Shown here piece by piece: positions 1 through 7,254 of a DNA stretch of 39,016 nucleotides. The notes below the pieces were generated by a model. That model saw nothing but the letters and a program-made list of their open reading frames with translations. It made no database searches and had not been told where the DNA came from. This DNA comes from CAYWXK01 sp964462515. GTDB taxonomy: Bacteria; Planctomycetota; Phycisphaerae; Sedimentisphaerales; Anaerobacaceae. Each line of letters begins with the position of its first letter. Positions within the stretch are counted from its first letter, which is position 1. The stretch lies in assembly GCA_964462515.1 (NCBI GenBank), contig CAYWXK010000036.1:1-39016 (forward strand), in the 5' to 3' direction. The position numbers and the translations under genes were made by a program.

Positions 1-46
1 GAAAACGTGGATAATCCTCTAATCGCATGTGGTACATAAACAGGGG

Positions 47-334
47 TCAGATCATTTCAAAAATCTCTTTCGACCGATCATAAGTTATCGGCTCCATACT
101 TTCTATAAGCTGGATCTGATCTCTTGTTAATGCCTTACATTGTCTGCTTGCATTATAGAATTGGGGGTTTCCAAAACCGTAAACTCTTTCTTGAATGAGC
201 AAGATCTGAAATTTACATTGGGTTTCATTATTCCAAATCTCCCCTTCTATTTTTTTTAATACCTTCAAAAAGTTTCTCAACCGTTCAGGATTTCTAACGG
301 TTGTTGATATCGACCAAGGTAATTTCTCTGCCAT
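47..334 (-). pseudogene. N-terminal fragment resembling an AlwI-type restriction endonuclease
   Basis: The 95-residue product begins MAEKLPWSIST, then TTVRNPERLRNFLKVL and KFQILLIQERVYGFGN. From memory this matches the conserved N-terminal block of the AlwI restriction endonuclease family, whose members are several hundred residues long. The start is credible: AAAGGTG lies about six bases before the ATG. The frame stops at 47-49, inside what should be the N-terminal domain. The remaining 46 bases to the window edge stay open in another frame, so a frameshift or nonsense mutation is possible, but the rest of the gene is outside the window. Family members cut asymmetric sites and normally need a partner methylase. 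The Dam-like methylase at 2889 could be such a partner, but the acetate-CoA ligase gene lies between them. The family call is moderately sure; inactivation is an inference. Confidence 0.5.
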
Positions 335-377
335 TTCGCACCTTTCATTCCGCCACTTCTAATTCTTTCTGTATATC

Positions 378-392
378 TTGAATACAATTCAA
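378..392. promoter_or_regulatory. 15-bp palindrome upstream of the endonuclease fragment
   Basis: TTGAAT-ACA-ATTCAA is a perfect inverted repeat with six-base arms. It lies 44 bases upstream of the start codon at 334. Palindromes at this place in restriction operons can be controller-protein operators, but no controller gene is visible, so this is only a candidate. Confidence 0.25.
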
Positions 393-435
393 TCATACCA
401 TATCTCCCTCCCCCAAAACAAGTCCAACGCACAAT

Positions 436-463
436 AAAAAAGCTCCCTTTAGGGGGGCTTTTT
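436..463. terminator. Bidirectional intrinsic terminator
   Basis: A-rich tract, AGCTCCC, a TTTA loop, then GGGGGGCT followed by a T run. The stem has one G-T wobble, and A/T tracts on both sides allow termination in either direction. It separates the leftward endonuclease fragment from the acetate-CoA ligase unit. Confidence 0.7.
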
Positions 464-551
464 ATTCAAGTCACAGTTAAGGCCACAGCAACGAAAGGCC
501 TGCCCTGCAAATAAAACCACAAACTTCACAGGGGGTGCACGACAAAAAGCT

Positions 552-579
552 TTGAAAGAGCCACATTGCAGGATAAAAT
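552..579 (+). promoter_or_regulatory. Sigma-70-like promoter of the acetate-CoA ligase gene
   Basis: TTGAAA (552-557), a 16-base spacer and TAAAAT (574-579). Transcription would start near 586. This places a purine-rich GAAGGGGGAG stretch (about 587-596) and the heptamer repeats at 601-635 in the 5' leader of the gene starting at 636. Confidence 0.5.
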
Positions 580-600
580 ACTCGTCGAAGGGGGAGCATT

Positions 601-635
601 GGTTATTGGTTATTGGTGATTGGTGATTGGTAATT
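601..635 (+). repeat. Five tandem heptamers directly before a start codon
   Basis: GGTTATT twice, GGTGATT twice, then GGTAATT, abutting the ATG at 636 with no gap. The best ribosome-binding sequence (GAAGGGGGAG) lies upstream of the array, about 40 bases from the ATG. The unit length of seven is not a multiple of three, so copy-number change would alter spacing and the frame of the upstream TTG at 627. Confidence 0.8.
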
Positions 636-2801
636 ATGAGTCTTGAGAGCTTTTTTAATCCGAAGTCTGTTGCGATAGTCGGCGCCTCGCGTCAGAAAGG
701 CAAGGTCGGCTACGAAATCCTGTCAAATATGATTGAAGCCGGCTATAAGGGTAAAATATATCCGGTCAATCCGAATGCCGACACAATCGAGGGCCTAAAG
801 TGTTATCCCGACCTCCAATCCATCGGGCAAATCCCTGACCTTGTGATTATCGTTGTTCCTGCCGGTGTTGTTCCTATAGTTATGGAACAATGTGCGACTG
901 TTGGTGTTAAGTCGGTTATCGTTATAACCGCCGGCTTTAGAGAAGTAGGCACAGAGGGCAGGCAGTTAGAAGACCAGGTCATTCAAATCGCAAAACAAGC
1001 CGGCATCAGGGTCATCGGCCCCAATTGCCTCGGCGTGATAGTACCGGCAAATAAATTAAATGCAAGTTTCGGCGGCGACCTGCCTAAAGCCGGTGCAATA
1101 GGGTATCTTTCGCAATCAGGGGCGCTATTGGCTGCTATACTCGATATGGCTAACGCAGGGGGCATCGGTTTTAGCAAACTTGTCAGCATCGGCAATAAAG
1201 CGGATGTAAATGAATTGGATATAATAAAAGCCCTTGCCACCGATTTCGATACAAAAGTTATCGCCGGTTACTTGGAAAGCATTAGCGATGGAAACGACTT
1301 TGTGAACCAGGCAGAGCGGATCTCACACGATAAGCCCATCCTGCTGATGAAGTCCGGCGGCACGGAGGCCGGTGCAAAAGCCGCCTCCTCTCACACCGGT
1401 AGTATGGCAGGCAGCGAGGTTGCATACGAATGTATGTTCGAGCGGGCGGGGATTGTCCGCTGTGGTTCTATAAAGGAGCAGTTTGATTACGCCCAGGCCT
1501 TTGCAAATCAGCCTCTTCCTGCCCCCCTGCTTTCTTGCCCGCCGCCCCGACTTGCGTCGGGAGACGCGGGGGCAGGCGAAAGCAAGAAGGGGGGTGTCGC
1601 TGTCATCACTAACGCCGGCGGCCCCGGCATTATGGCAGCCGACGCCATCGAGCGGCAGGGCCTGGCTTTCGCAAAATTAACCGATAAGACGATAAGCGAA
1701 TTGTCCTCCAGATTGCCGGCAGCCGCAAATCTGCATAATCCGATTGACGTTTTAGGAGATGCCCTTGCCGACCGCTATGAGTTTGCATTAAGTGTTGTTC
1801 TCGATGACGCCAGCGTTGATACGGTCCTGGTGCTTTTGACGCCGCAGGCTATGACAGAATCTACTGCTACTGCCCGGGCAGTCGTGAAAATTGCCCATCA
1901 GAAACCGAAAAAACCTATTCTCGCCTGTTTTCTCGGTGCGACCAAGATTGCAGAGGCGATAAGAATTTTGCGCGAAGGGAAAATTCCGCAGTATGATTCG
2001 CCGGAAAGTGCCGTTGCAACAATCAAAGTAATGGCTGATTACGTCCGATGGCGTGCGAGGCCCAAACGCATTGTTAAGCTGTTTGGTGTTAATCGCCGCA
2101 AGGTCGAAAACATCATCGAAAGGCACCTGCGCCAGGGTATCTATGAAATAGGCGAGGTTGAATCAAAAGAGATTCTTGAGGCATACGGCTTTGTAACTCC
2201 AAAAGGTTCTATCGCAACCATGCCCGACCAGGCCGTCAACATAGCCGGGCAGCTTGGCTATCCTGTTGTGCTCAAAATATGGTCGCCGGACATTCTTCAT
2301 AAATCGGATGTTGGCGGCGTCAAACTCGGCCTAAAGAGCGACCAGGAAGTAAAGGACGCCTTCGACCTGATGATGTATCGAATACCTAAAAAGCGGCCTG
2401 ATGCAAAAATCCTCGGCGTTCTTGTGCAGGAGATGTGCAAGAAGGGAAGAGAAGTAATACTCGGGATGAATCGCGACCCGCACTTTGGCCCATTGATGAT
2501 GTTCGGAATGGGCGGCATAATGGTGGAAGTTCTTAAGGATGTCGCCTTTTATCTGGCACCTCTGACCGCTGAGGAGGCCAAGCAAATGCTTATGAGCACA
2601 AGGACATATCAGATGCTAAAAGGCGTTCGCGGCCAGGAAGGCGTTGATATAGAAAAAATAGCTGAAGGATTGCAAAGGCTTTCGCAATTAGTCACGGAGT
2701 TTCCTCAGATACAGGAAATGGATATAAATCCGTATATGGTTGGCCCGGAAGGCACGACGCCCATCGCCGTCGACGCCAGAATAAGCGTAAAACAACTTTA
2801 G
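636..2801 (+). CDS. ADP-forming acetate-CoA ligase (fused alpha and beta subunits)
   Basis: This cytosolic enzyme interconverts acetyl-CoA + ADP + Pi with acetate + ATP + CoA. It is the single-chain, 721-residue form. Domain order is a CoA-binding Rossmann fold (about 5-135, VAIVGAS), a succinyl-CoA-ligase-like domain (about 150-300) and a C-terminal ATP-grasp domain (about 490-715). The phosphohistidine motif SSHTGSMAGS is present with His at residue 253. ATG 636 is preferred over the in-frame TTG at 627, which lies inside the heptamer array. A proline/glycine-rich insert (about residues 295-317, after FANQPLP and before VAVITNAGGPG) is encoded by a palindromic DNA element and is probably dispensable. 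The enzyme lacks the GNAT domain found in Pat-type relatives; the next metabolic gene carries one instead. It was probably co-transcribed with the CoA-transferase before the restriction cassette arrived. Confidence 0.93.
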   Translation: MSLESFFNPKSVAIVGASRQKGKVGYEILSNMIEAGYKGKIYPVNPNADTIEGLKCYPDLQSIGQIPDLVIIVVPAGVVPIVMEQCATVGVKSVIVITAGFREVGTEGRQLEDQVIQIAKQAGIRVIGPNCLGVIVPANKLNASFGGDLPKAGAIGYLSQSGALLAAILDMANAGGIGFSKLVSIGNKADVNELDIIKALATDFDTKVIAGYLESISDGNDFVNQAERISHDKPILLMKSGGTEAGAKAASSHTGSMAGSEVAYECMFERAGIVRCGSIKEQFDYAQAFANQPLPAPLLSCPPPRLASGDAGAGESKKGGVAVITNAGGPGIMAADAIERQGLAFAKLTDKTISELSSRLPAAANLHNPIDVLGDALADRYEFALSVVLDDASVDTVLVLLTPQAMTESTATARAVVKIAHQKPKKPILACFLGATKIAEAIRILREGKIPQYDSPESAVATIKVMADYVRWRARPKRIVKLFGVNRRKVENIIERHLRQGIYEIGEVESKEILEAYGFVTPKGSIATMPDQAVNIAGQLGYPVVLKIWSPDILHKSDVGGVKLGLKSDQEVKDAFDLMMYRIPKKRPDAKILGVLVQEMCKKGREVILGMNRDPHFGPLMMFGMGGIMVEVLKDVAFYLAPLTAEEAKQMLMSTRTYQMLKGVRGQEGVDIEKIAEGLQRLSQLVTEFPQIQEMDINPYMVGPEGTTPIAVDARISVKQL
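1519..1597. repeat. Palindromic element inside the acetate-CoA ligase gene
   Basis: The core is CCCGAC-TTGC-GTCGGG (1546-1561), a perfect hairpin. It is flanked by imperfect outer arms, CCCCCCTGCTTTCTTG on the left and GAAAGCAAGAAGGGGGG on the right. It stays in frame and encodes a low-complexity loop absent from the usual family sequence. Confidence 0.65.
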
Positions 2802-2826
2802 TTGAGATGTTTATTGGTCTTATGCC

Positions 2827-2855
2827 TTGAAACCCGCTTTTTCCTCAACTATAAT
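2827..2855 (+). promoter_or_regulatory. Strong sigma-70-like promoter of the restriction-modification cassette
   Basis: TTGAAA (2827-2832), a 17-base spacer and a consensus TATAAT (2850-2855). It lies 26-62 bases after the acetate-CoA ligase stop. The start point near 2862 fits the ribosome-binding site AAGGA at 2878-2882 and the ATG at 2889. Confidence 0.7.
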
Positions 2856-2888
2856 GGCTTTGTTAACCTAAATTTCAAGGATGGTTCT

Positions 2889-3800
2889 ATGGTTGTTTTT
2901 GTAAGTAAACGTTATCTTGGCAAACCGTTTCTAAAATGGGCTGGTGGAAAAAATCAACTATTGAACGAAATCGAAAACCGTTTACCTCACGAGTTAGGAA
3001 CCGGTGGAATAGACACCTATATTGAACCATTCGTAGGTGGTGGAGCAGCATTTTTTTACATTGCTCAAAAATACAAATCTATTAAGCATTTTTATCTCTT
3101 TGATATAAATGGAGATCTGGTTGGCTGCTACAATGCCGTAAAGCACGATGTCAAATTTCTTATTACCGAACTAAAATCGCTCCAAAGGAGATTCTCTGCT
3201 CTCGAAGAATCTGAGCAAGAACAATTTTACCTTGACATCCGCAAAAGATTCAATTCAGAAAAGCTTTGCGGTTTTGAGACCAAGACCGCTGCTAAACTCA
3301 TTTTTCTTAACAAGACCTGTTACAACGGTCTGTATCGCGTAAACAGGAAAAACGAGTTTAACGTTCCCTTCGGCCATTACAAGAATCCCACGATATGTAA
3401 TGTGAAAAACTTACGTGCTACATCGGAGGTTTTGCAGAAAGTGCAAATTCTCTGCGGCGACTTTGAGAATAGTGATAAGTATATCAACGAGAAAACGTTT
3501 GTTTACTTAGACCCGCCGTATCGACCTATAAGCCCAACCGCAAGTTTTACATCTTATTCAAAAGATGATTTTTCAGAAAAAGATCAAATCCGCCTTGCTA
3601 AATTTTGTAGACGGATAGATGCCAAAGGTGCCAAGTTCCTCCTGAGTAATTCTGATCCTCAGAATGAAAACCATAGAGACCGCTTCTTTGAGGACCAATA
3701 CAAAGGTTTTAGCATTGATAGAGTAAAAGCTAATAGGGCTATCAATTGTAAAGCCGCAGGACGTGGACAAATTAACGAACTTCTAATAACAAATTATTAA
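2889..3800 (+). CDS. Dam-like adenine-N6 DNA methyltransferase (D12 class)
   Basis: The 303-residue protein has the two hallmarks of Dam/DpnM-type adenine methylases: the N-terminal FLKWAGGKNQLL block with FVGGGAAFF (SAM binding), and DPPY at residues 208-211 (catalysis). Between them lies the variable target-recognition region. The order (SAM site first, DPPY last) is alpha class. The frame is open back to 2802, but ATG 2889 is chosen because it has AAGGA seven bases upstream and follows the TATAAT at 2850. It is the first gene of a three-gene cassette, 17 bases before the endonuclease. The codons are visibly richer in A and T than in the flanking metabolic genes, which suggests transfer. 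The recognition sequence cannot be read from the protein; GATC-containing sites are typical of the family. Confidence 0.9.
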   Translation: MVVFVSKRYLGKPFLKWAGGKNQLLNEIENRLPHELGTGGIDTYIEPFVGGGAAFFYIAQKYKSIKHFYLFDINGDLVGCYNAVKHDVKFLITELKSLQRRFSALEESEQEQFYLDIRKRFNSEKLCGFETKTAAKLIFLNKTCYNGLYRVNRKNEFNVPFGHYKNPTICNVKNLRATSEVLQKVQILCGDFENSDKYINEKTFVYLDPPYRPISPTASFTSYSKDDFSEKDQIRLAKFCRRIDAKGAKFLLSNSDPQNENHRDRFFEDQYKGFSIDRVKANRAINCKAAGRGQINELLITNY

Positions 3801-3817
3801 TTTAGTGGGAACCTCAC

Positions 3818-4588
3818 ATGGCAAACAACGATTCTTGGAGCAAGATATTCAGAGATTACAAAATATACGACCATGACTTTGACCGTGCACCATTTCATAT
3901 TACAGCCGAACAGATAAAACGGGCATGCCAAGACTTTACAGAAACGGGAGAAAAAGAAGTTAGAATTTTGTGCAAACAGGATAGCAAGGAAGACAGACCA
4001 CAGGTTTTTGTTGAAAGAGGTTTGTTCTTGCTGCCCATTAAGAACGGGGAATACATCATCGTAAAAGGAGAAGGCTATGTCGACATACAACAAATTGAAA
4101 CCACTCAAGAAGTCTACGCTTCAAAACTTGACTTCGGTCTGGATACATCATTGGTTGGGAACTCAGAGATGCAGCACTTGGACTTTGCTTACGCATCAAG
4201 CTTAATTAGAAACTTCATAAATGATGAAAGTCTGGTTCTGACAATTAGAGGTAGAAAATACACGCCACAGTTTTCCTTCCACGTAGGAAAGCACTCCATT
4301 AGTGTAAAAAGTGTTCAAACTGAAGTTGACGCCGGGTATGAGGGAAGAAACCAAGTGGTTTTGGTAGAAGCAAAACCCGTTACTGCCCGAAACCTCATAA
4401 TACGCCAACTATATTACCCTTTCCGGCAATGGCAAAAACATACAGAGAAAGAAGTAGTAACATTATTCTTTGAAAGTACAGGCGCTACGTACAGAATCTG
4501 GCACTTTCGATTTAGGGAAATAGAAGACTATAACAGCATTGAATTAGTACGGGCGGGAAGGTTCCAAATCATCTCTGGGTCTCAATAG
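3818..4588 (+). CDS. Type II restriction endonuclease, PD-(D/E)XK fold (probable)
   Basis: This 256-residue protein lies between two DNA methylase genes and carries a PD-(D/E)XK-like active site: Asp171 (in EVDAGYEG), twelve residues, then Glu184-Ala-Lys186 (VVLVEAK). The N-terminus, including RILCKQDSKEDRPQVF, resembles a conserved block I associate with small type II endonucleases, but I cannot assign a named family. It does not resemble DpnII/MboI. Its stop codon overlaps the GTG of the next gene by one base (TAGTG), indicating translational coupling. The ribosome-binding site is weak (GTGGGAA, about eight bases upstream). The gene is A/T-rich like the methylase before it. Endonuclease function is inferred from motif plus context. 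Confidence 0.72.
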   Translation: MANNDSWSKIFRDYKIYDHDFDRAPFHITAEQIKRACQDFTETGEKEVRILCKQDSKEDRPQVFVERGLFLLPIKNGEYIIVKGEGYVDIQQIETTQEVYASKLDFGLDTSLVGNSEMQHLDFAYASSLIRNFINDESLVLTIRGRKYTPQFSFHVGKHSISVKSVQTEVDAGYEGRNQVVLVEAKPVTARNLIIRQLYYPFRQWQKHTEKEVVTLFFESTGATYRIWHFRFREIEDYNSIELVRAGRFQIISGSQ

Positions 4589-5373
4589 TGCATAGCTATC
4601 AGTATAATCCAGAATACACCTCGGTCTGGTCATTTCCCGAGCGAGGTAATTGGGCGACGCATAACCCGAAATATCGCGGCAACTTTGCTCCGCAAATACC
4701 ACGTAATATAATCGAGATGTACACGGTAAAAGGAGACTGGATTCTCGACCCGATGGTCGGGGCGGGGACCACACTAATCGAAGCGAAACTTTTAGCACGA
4801 AATGCCGTCGGCTTAGATATAAACCCGCAAGCCATCCAACTTACAAAAACGGCGCTGCATTTCAAACATCACCCGCCAAGCGAGCAGCAAGTGAAAGTAG
4901 GTGATGCACGAGATTTATCCTTTCTAAAAGATAATTCATTCGACCTTATACTTACACATCCGCCTTATATGGACATTATAAAATATTCAAATGGCAGGAT
5001 ACCGAGCGACCTGTCAAATATAAGCAGTCTCCCGAAATTCTGCGATGAAATCGAAAAAATCGCCGGAGAATTGTTACGAGTCCTTAAGGCGGATAAATTC
5101 TGTGTGATACTTATAGGCGACACCCGCAAAGGAAAACACTTTGTCCCGCTTGCTTTTTATGTGATGCAGCGTTTTCTAAAAGTAGGCTTCGTGCTAAAAG
5201 AGGACATCATCAAGGTTCAGCATCATTGCGAATCCACCGAGCGATGGCGAGCCAAGGCCAAGCGTGATAAGTTCTACCTTATAATGCACGAGCATTTGTT
5301 CATATTCCGCAAGCCCAAACCACTTGAGAATCTCTCACGCATAAGGTATAGTACAGTTTTCGAAGGAAGCTGA
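4588..5373 (+). CDS. DNA methyltransferase, N4-cytosine/N6-adenine type
   Basis: The 261-residue protein has the SAM-binding motif DPMVGAGTT at residues 54-62 and the catalytic motif THPPY at 123-127. Motif I before motif IV is the reverse of the beta order seen in DpnA, so this is not a simple DpnII/MboI copy. THPPY departs from the DPPY of most adenine methylases and approaches the (S/T)PPY of cytosine-N4 enzymes, so the methylated base is uncertain. GTG at 4588 is the start, sharing one base with the endonuclease stop. Only four bases separate its stop from the CoA-transferase ATG at 5378, and that gene's ribosome-binding site (GAAGGAAG) lies inside this coding end. Two methylases for one endonuclease suggests an asymmetric site, or strand-specific protection. 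Confidence 0.85.
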   Translation: MHSYQYNPEYTSVWSFPERGNWATHNPKYRGNFAPQIPRNIIEMYTVKGDWILDPMVGAGTTLIEAKLLARNAVGLDINPQAIQLTKTALHFKHHPPSEQQVKVGDARDLSFLKDNSFDLILTHPPYMDIIKYSNGRIPSDLSNISSLPKFCDEIEKIAGELLRVLKADKFCVILIGDTRKGKHFVPLAFYVMQRFLKVGFVLKEDIIKVQHHCESTERWRAKAKRDKFYLIMHEHLFIFRKPKPLENLSRIRYSTVFEGS

Positions 5374-5377
5374 TACT

Positions 5378-7240
5378 ATGCAGGAATTTGACTGGAAAGA
5401 AAAATACAAGGATAAAATAGGAAGTGCTGCGGCGGCGATGAAGCTGATTAAGTCCGGCGACAGCGTATTCATCGGCACCGGCTGCGCCCAGCCACAGCAG
5501 TTGGTCAATGCTTTGGTTGAGCAGTCCAGCCACATTTATGACGTTCATATCGTTCACCTATTGACGATAGGGACGGCGCCATACGCCGATGAACAATACC
5601 GTGAAAAGTTCAAAATGAATACCTTTTTTATTGCCGACAATGTTCGCCACGCCCTTGCAAAAGGACTGGCGGACTACACGCCGATATTTCTTTCTGAGAT
5701 ACCGGACGAATTTGAAAGCGGAAGGATTCCGATTGATGTGGCCTTAATCAGCGCAACGCCGCCCGATGTGAACGGCCTGTGCAGTCTCGGCGTCTCCGTA
5801 GATATAGTTAAATCAGCGGCCGCAAATGCCAAATACGTTGTAGCGCAGGTGAATGGCCGAATGCCCCGGACATTCGGCGATTGCTTCCTTCACGTCAATG
5901 CCATCGATATGCTTGTCCCTTATGATGAGGACATAATTACGATTCCCATACCCGAATCGGATGAAACGCTGAGGCGTATCGGCCAGAACATCGCCCGACT
6001 TGTCGAAGACGGCAGCACTATTGAGTGCGGCATAGGCCGAATCCCTCAGGCCCTTGCCGAATTTCTCAAGGACAAAAAAGACCTCGGCGTCCATACAGAG
6101 ATGTTTAGCGACTGGATTATCGACCTGGTTGAGTGCGGCGCAATTACCTGTGCGAAAAAGACCCTAAATCGCGGCAAAGTGGTTGCCAGCTTTTGTATGG
6201 GTTCAAAGCGCCTTTATGATTACATTAACAACAATCCCTTTTTTGAATTTTATCCGACCGAGTATGTCAACGACGTCAACATTATCAGTCAGCACGAGAA
6301 AATGGTGGGCATTAACGTCGGACTCGAAATTGACCTGACAGGCCAGGTCTGCTCGGATTCATTGGGCTACCAGTTTTATAGCGGCATCGGCGGACAGGTC
6401 GATTTTATCCGCGGCGCCGCCAGAAGCAGGGGAGGTAAACCCATAATCGCTATGCCCTCCACTGCAAAAAATGAACAGGTCAGCAGGATTGTCCCGCACC
6501 TGACCGAGGGCGCCGGCGTTGTTACCACACGCGGCGATGTCCACTATGTTGTTACGGAGTATGGCGTTGCGTATCTGCACGGCAAGAGCATCAGAGAAAG
6601 GGTTTTGGACCTGATTAACATTGCTCATCCAAAATTCAGAAAAGCTCTTATTCAGGCAGCAAAGGCCCAGAACTATATCTATCAGGACCAGATAGAACCG
6701 CCATGGGACCAGGTTAATTACCCCGAAGAACTAGAGCACTATGAGACGCTCAGAGATGGCACAGAGATATTCTTTCGTCCAATCAAGCCTACTGATGAGC
6801 CGGCCCTTTCGGAGATGCTTTATTCGCTCAGCGAAGAGTCTGTGCGGACTCGCTATATGACCCGCACAATGACTTTTCCTCACCGGGATATACAGCACTT
6901 AACCAACATTGATTACAAAAATGACCTGGCTATCGTAGGTGTTGTTCCCGGCGTCTCAGGCGAAGAAATCGTCGCCATTTCACAGTATTTCCTTGACCCT
7001 AAAACACAAGCCGCTGAGGTGGCATTTCTTGTTCAGGATGAATGGCAGCAGAAGGGTATGGGGACGTTTTTGCTGGATTATATTACTAAAATCGCCAAGC
7101 AGCGAGGCGTCCAACGTTTCTATGCAAAAGTCCAGCCGAACAATAAGCCAATGCTTGCCATCTTTCACAACTCAGGATACAAGGTCAACACCGAATTCGA
7201 TGGCGATGTCTATAACATTACATACGATTTGACAAAGTAA
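5378..7240 (+). CDS. Acetyl-CoA hydrolase/transferase family CoA-transferase fused to a GNAT acetyltransferase
   Basis: Residues 1-430 form a class I CoA-transferase of the acetyl-CoA hydrolase / 4-hydroxybutyrate CoA-transferase type. ECGIGRIPQALAEF, HTEMFSDW (Glu241 is a good candidate for the covalent CoA-ester residue, near Glu238 of the characterised 4-hydroxybutyrate enzyme) and VVTEYGVAYLHG are visible. Residues 450-620 form a GNAT domain with the acetyl-CoA loop QQKGMG. The first half would move CoA between acetate and another acid; the second would acetylate a protein or small molecule. With the deacetylase gene 14 bases downstream and Acs nearby, an Acs-directed Pat/AcuA-like role is an attractive inference. 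GAAGGAAG lies nine bases before the ATG. The 620-residue length matches other fused proteins of this kind. Confidence 0.88.
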   Translation: MQEFDWKEKYKDKIGSAAAAMKLIKSGDSVFIGTGCAQPQQLVNALVEQSSHIYDVHIVHLLTIGTAPYADEQYREKFKMNTFFIADNVRHALAKGLADYTPIFLSEIPDEFESGRIPIDVALISATPPDVNGLCSLGVSVDIVKSAAANAKYVVAQVNGRMPRTFGDCFLHVNAIDMLVPYDEDIITIPIPESDETLRRIGQNIARLVEDGSTIECGIGRIPQALAEFLKDKKDLGVHTEMFSDWIIDLVECGAITCAKKTLNRGKVVASFCMGSKRLYDYINNNPFFEFYPTEYVNDVNIISQHEKMVGINVGLEIDLTGQVCSDSLGYQFYSGIGGQVDFIRGAARSRGGKPIIAMPSTAKNEQVSRIVPHLTEGAGVVTTRGDVHYVVTEYGVAYLHGKSIRERVLDLINIAHPKFRKALIQAAKAQNYIYQDQIEPPWDQVNYPEELEHYETLRDGTEIFFRPIKPTDEPALSEMLYSLSEESVRTRYMTRTMTFPHRDIQHLTNIDYKNDLAIVGVVPGVSGEEIVAISQYFLDPKTQAAEVAFLVQDEWQQKGMGTFLLDYITKIAKQRGVQRFYAKVQPNNKPMLAIFHNSGYKVNTEFDGDVYNITYDLTK

Positions 7241-7254
7241 AAATAGGAGAACTC

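Noticed and set aside
2802..2888. Extended N-terminus of the Dam-like methylase
   Set aside because: It would need a TTG start overlapping the promoter; the ATG at 2889 has a proper ribosome-binding site and gives the family's N-terminus.
2889..5373. Assignment of the cassette as a DpnII/MboI (GATC) system
   Set aside because: The endonuclease does not look like DpnII/MboI and the second methylase has the opposite motif order to DpnA.
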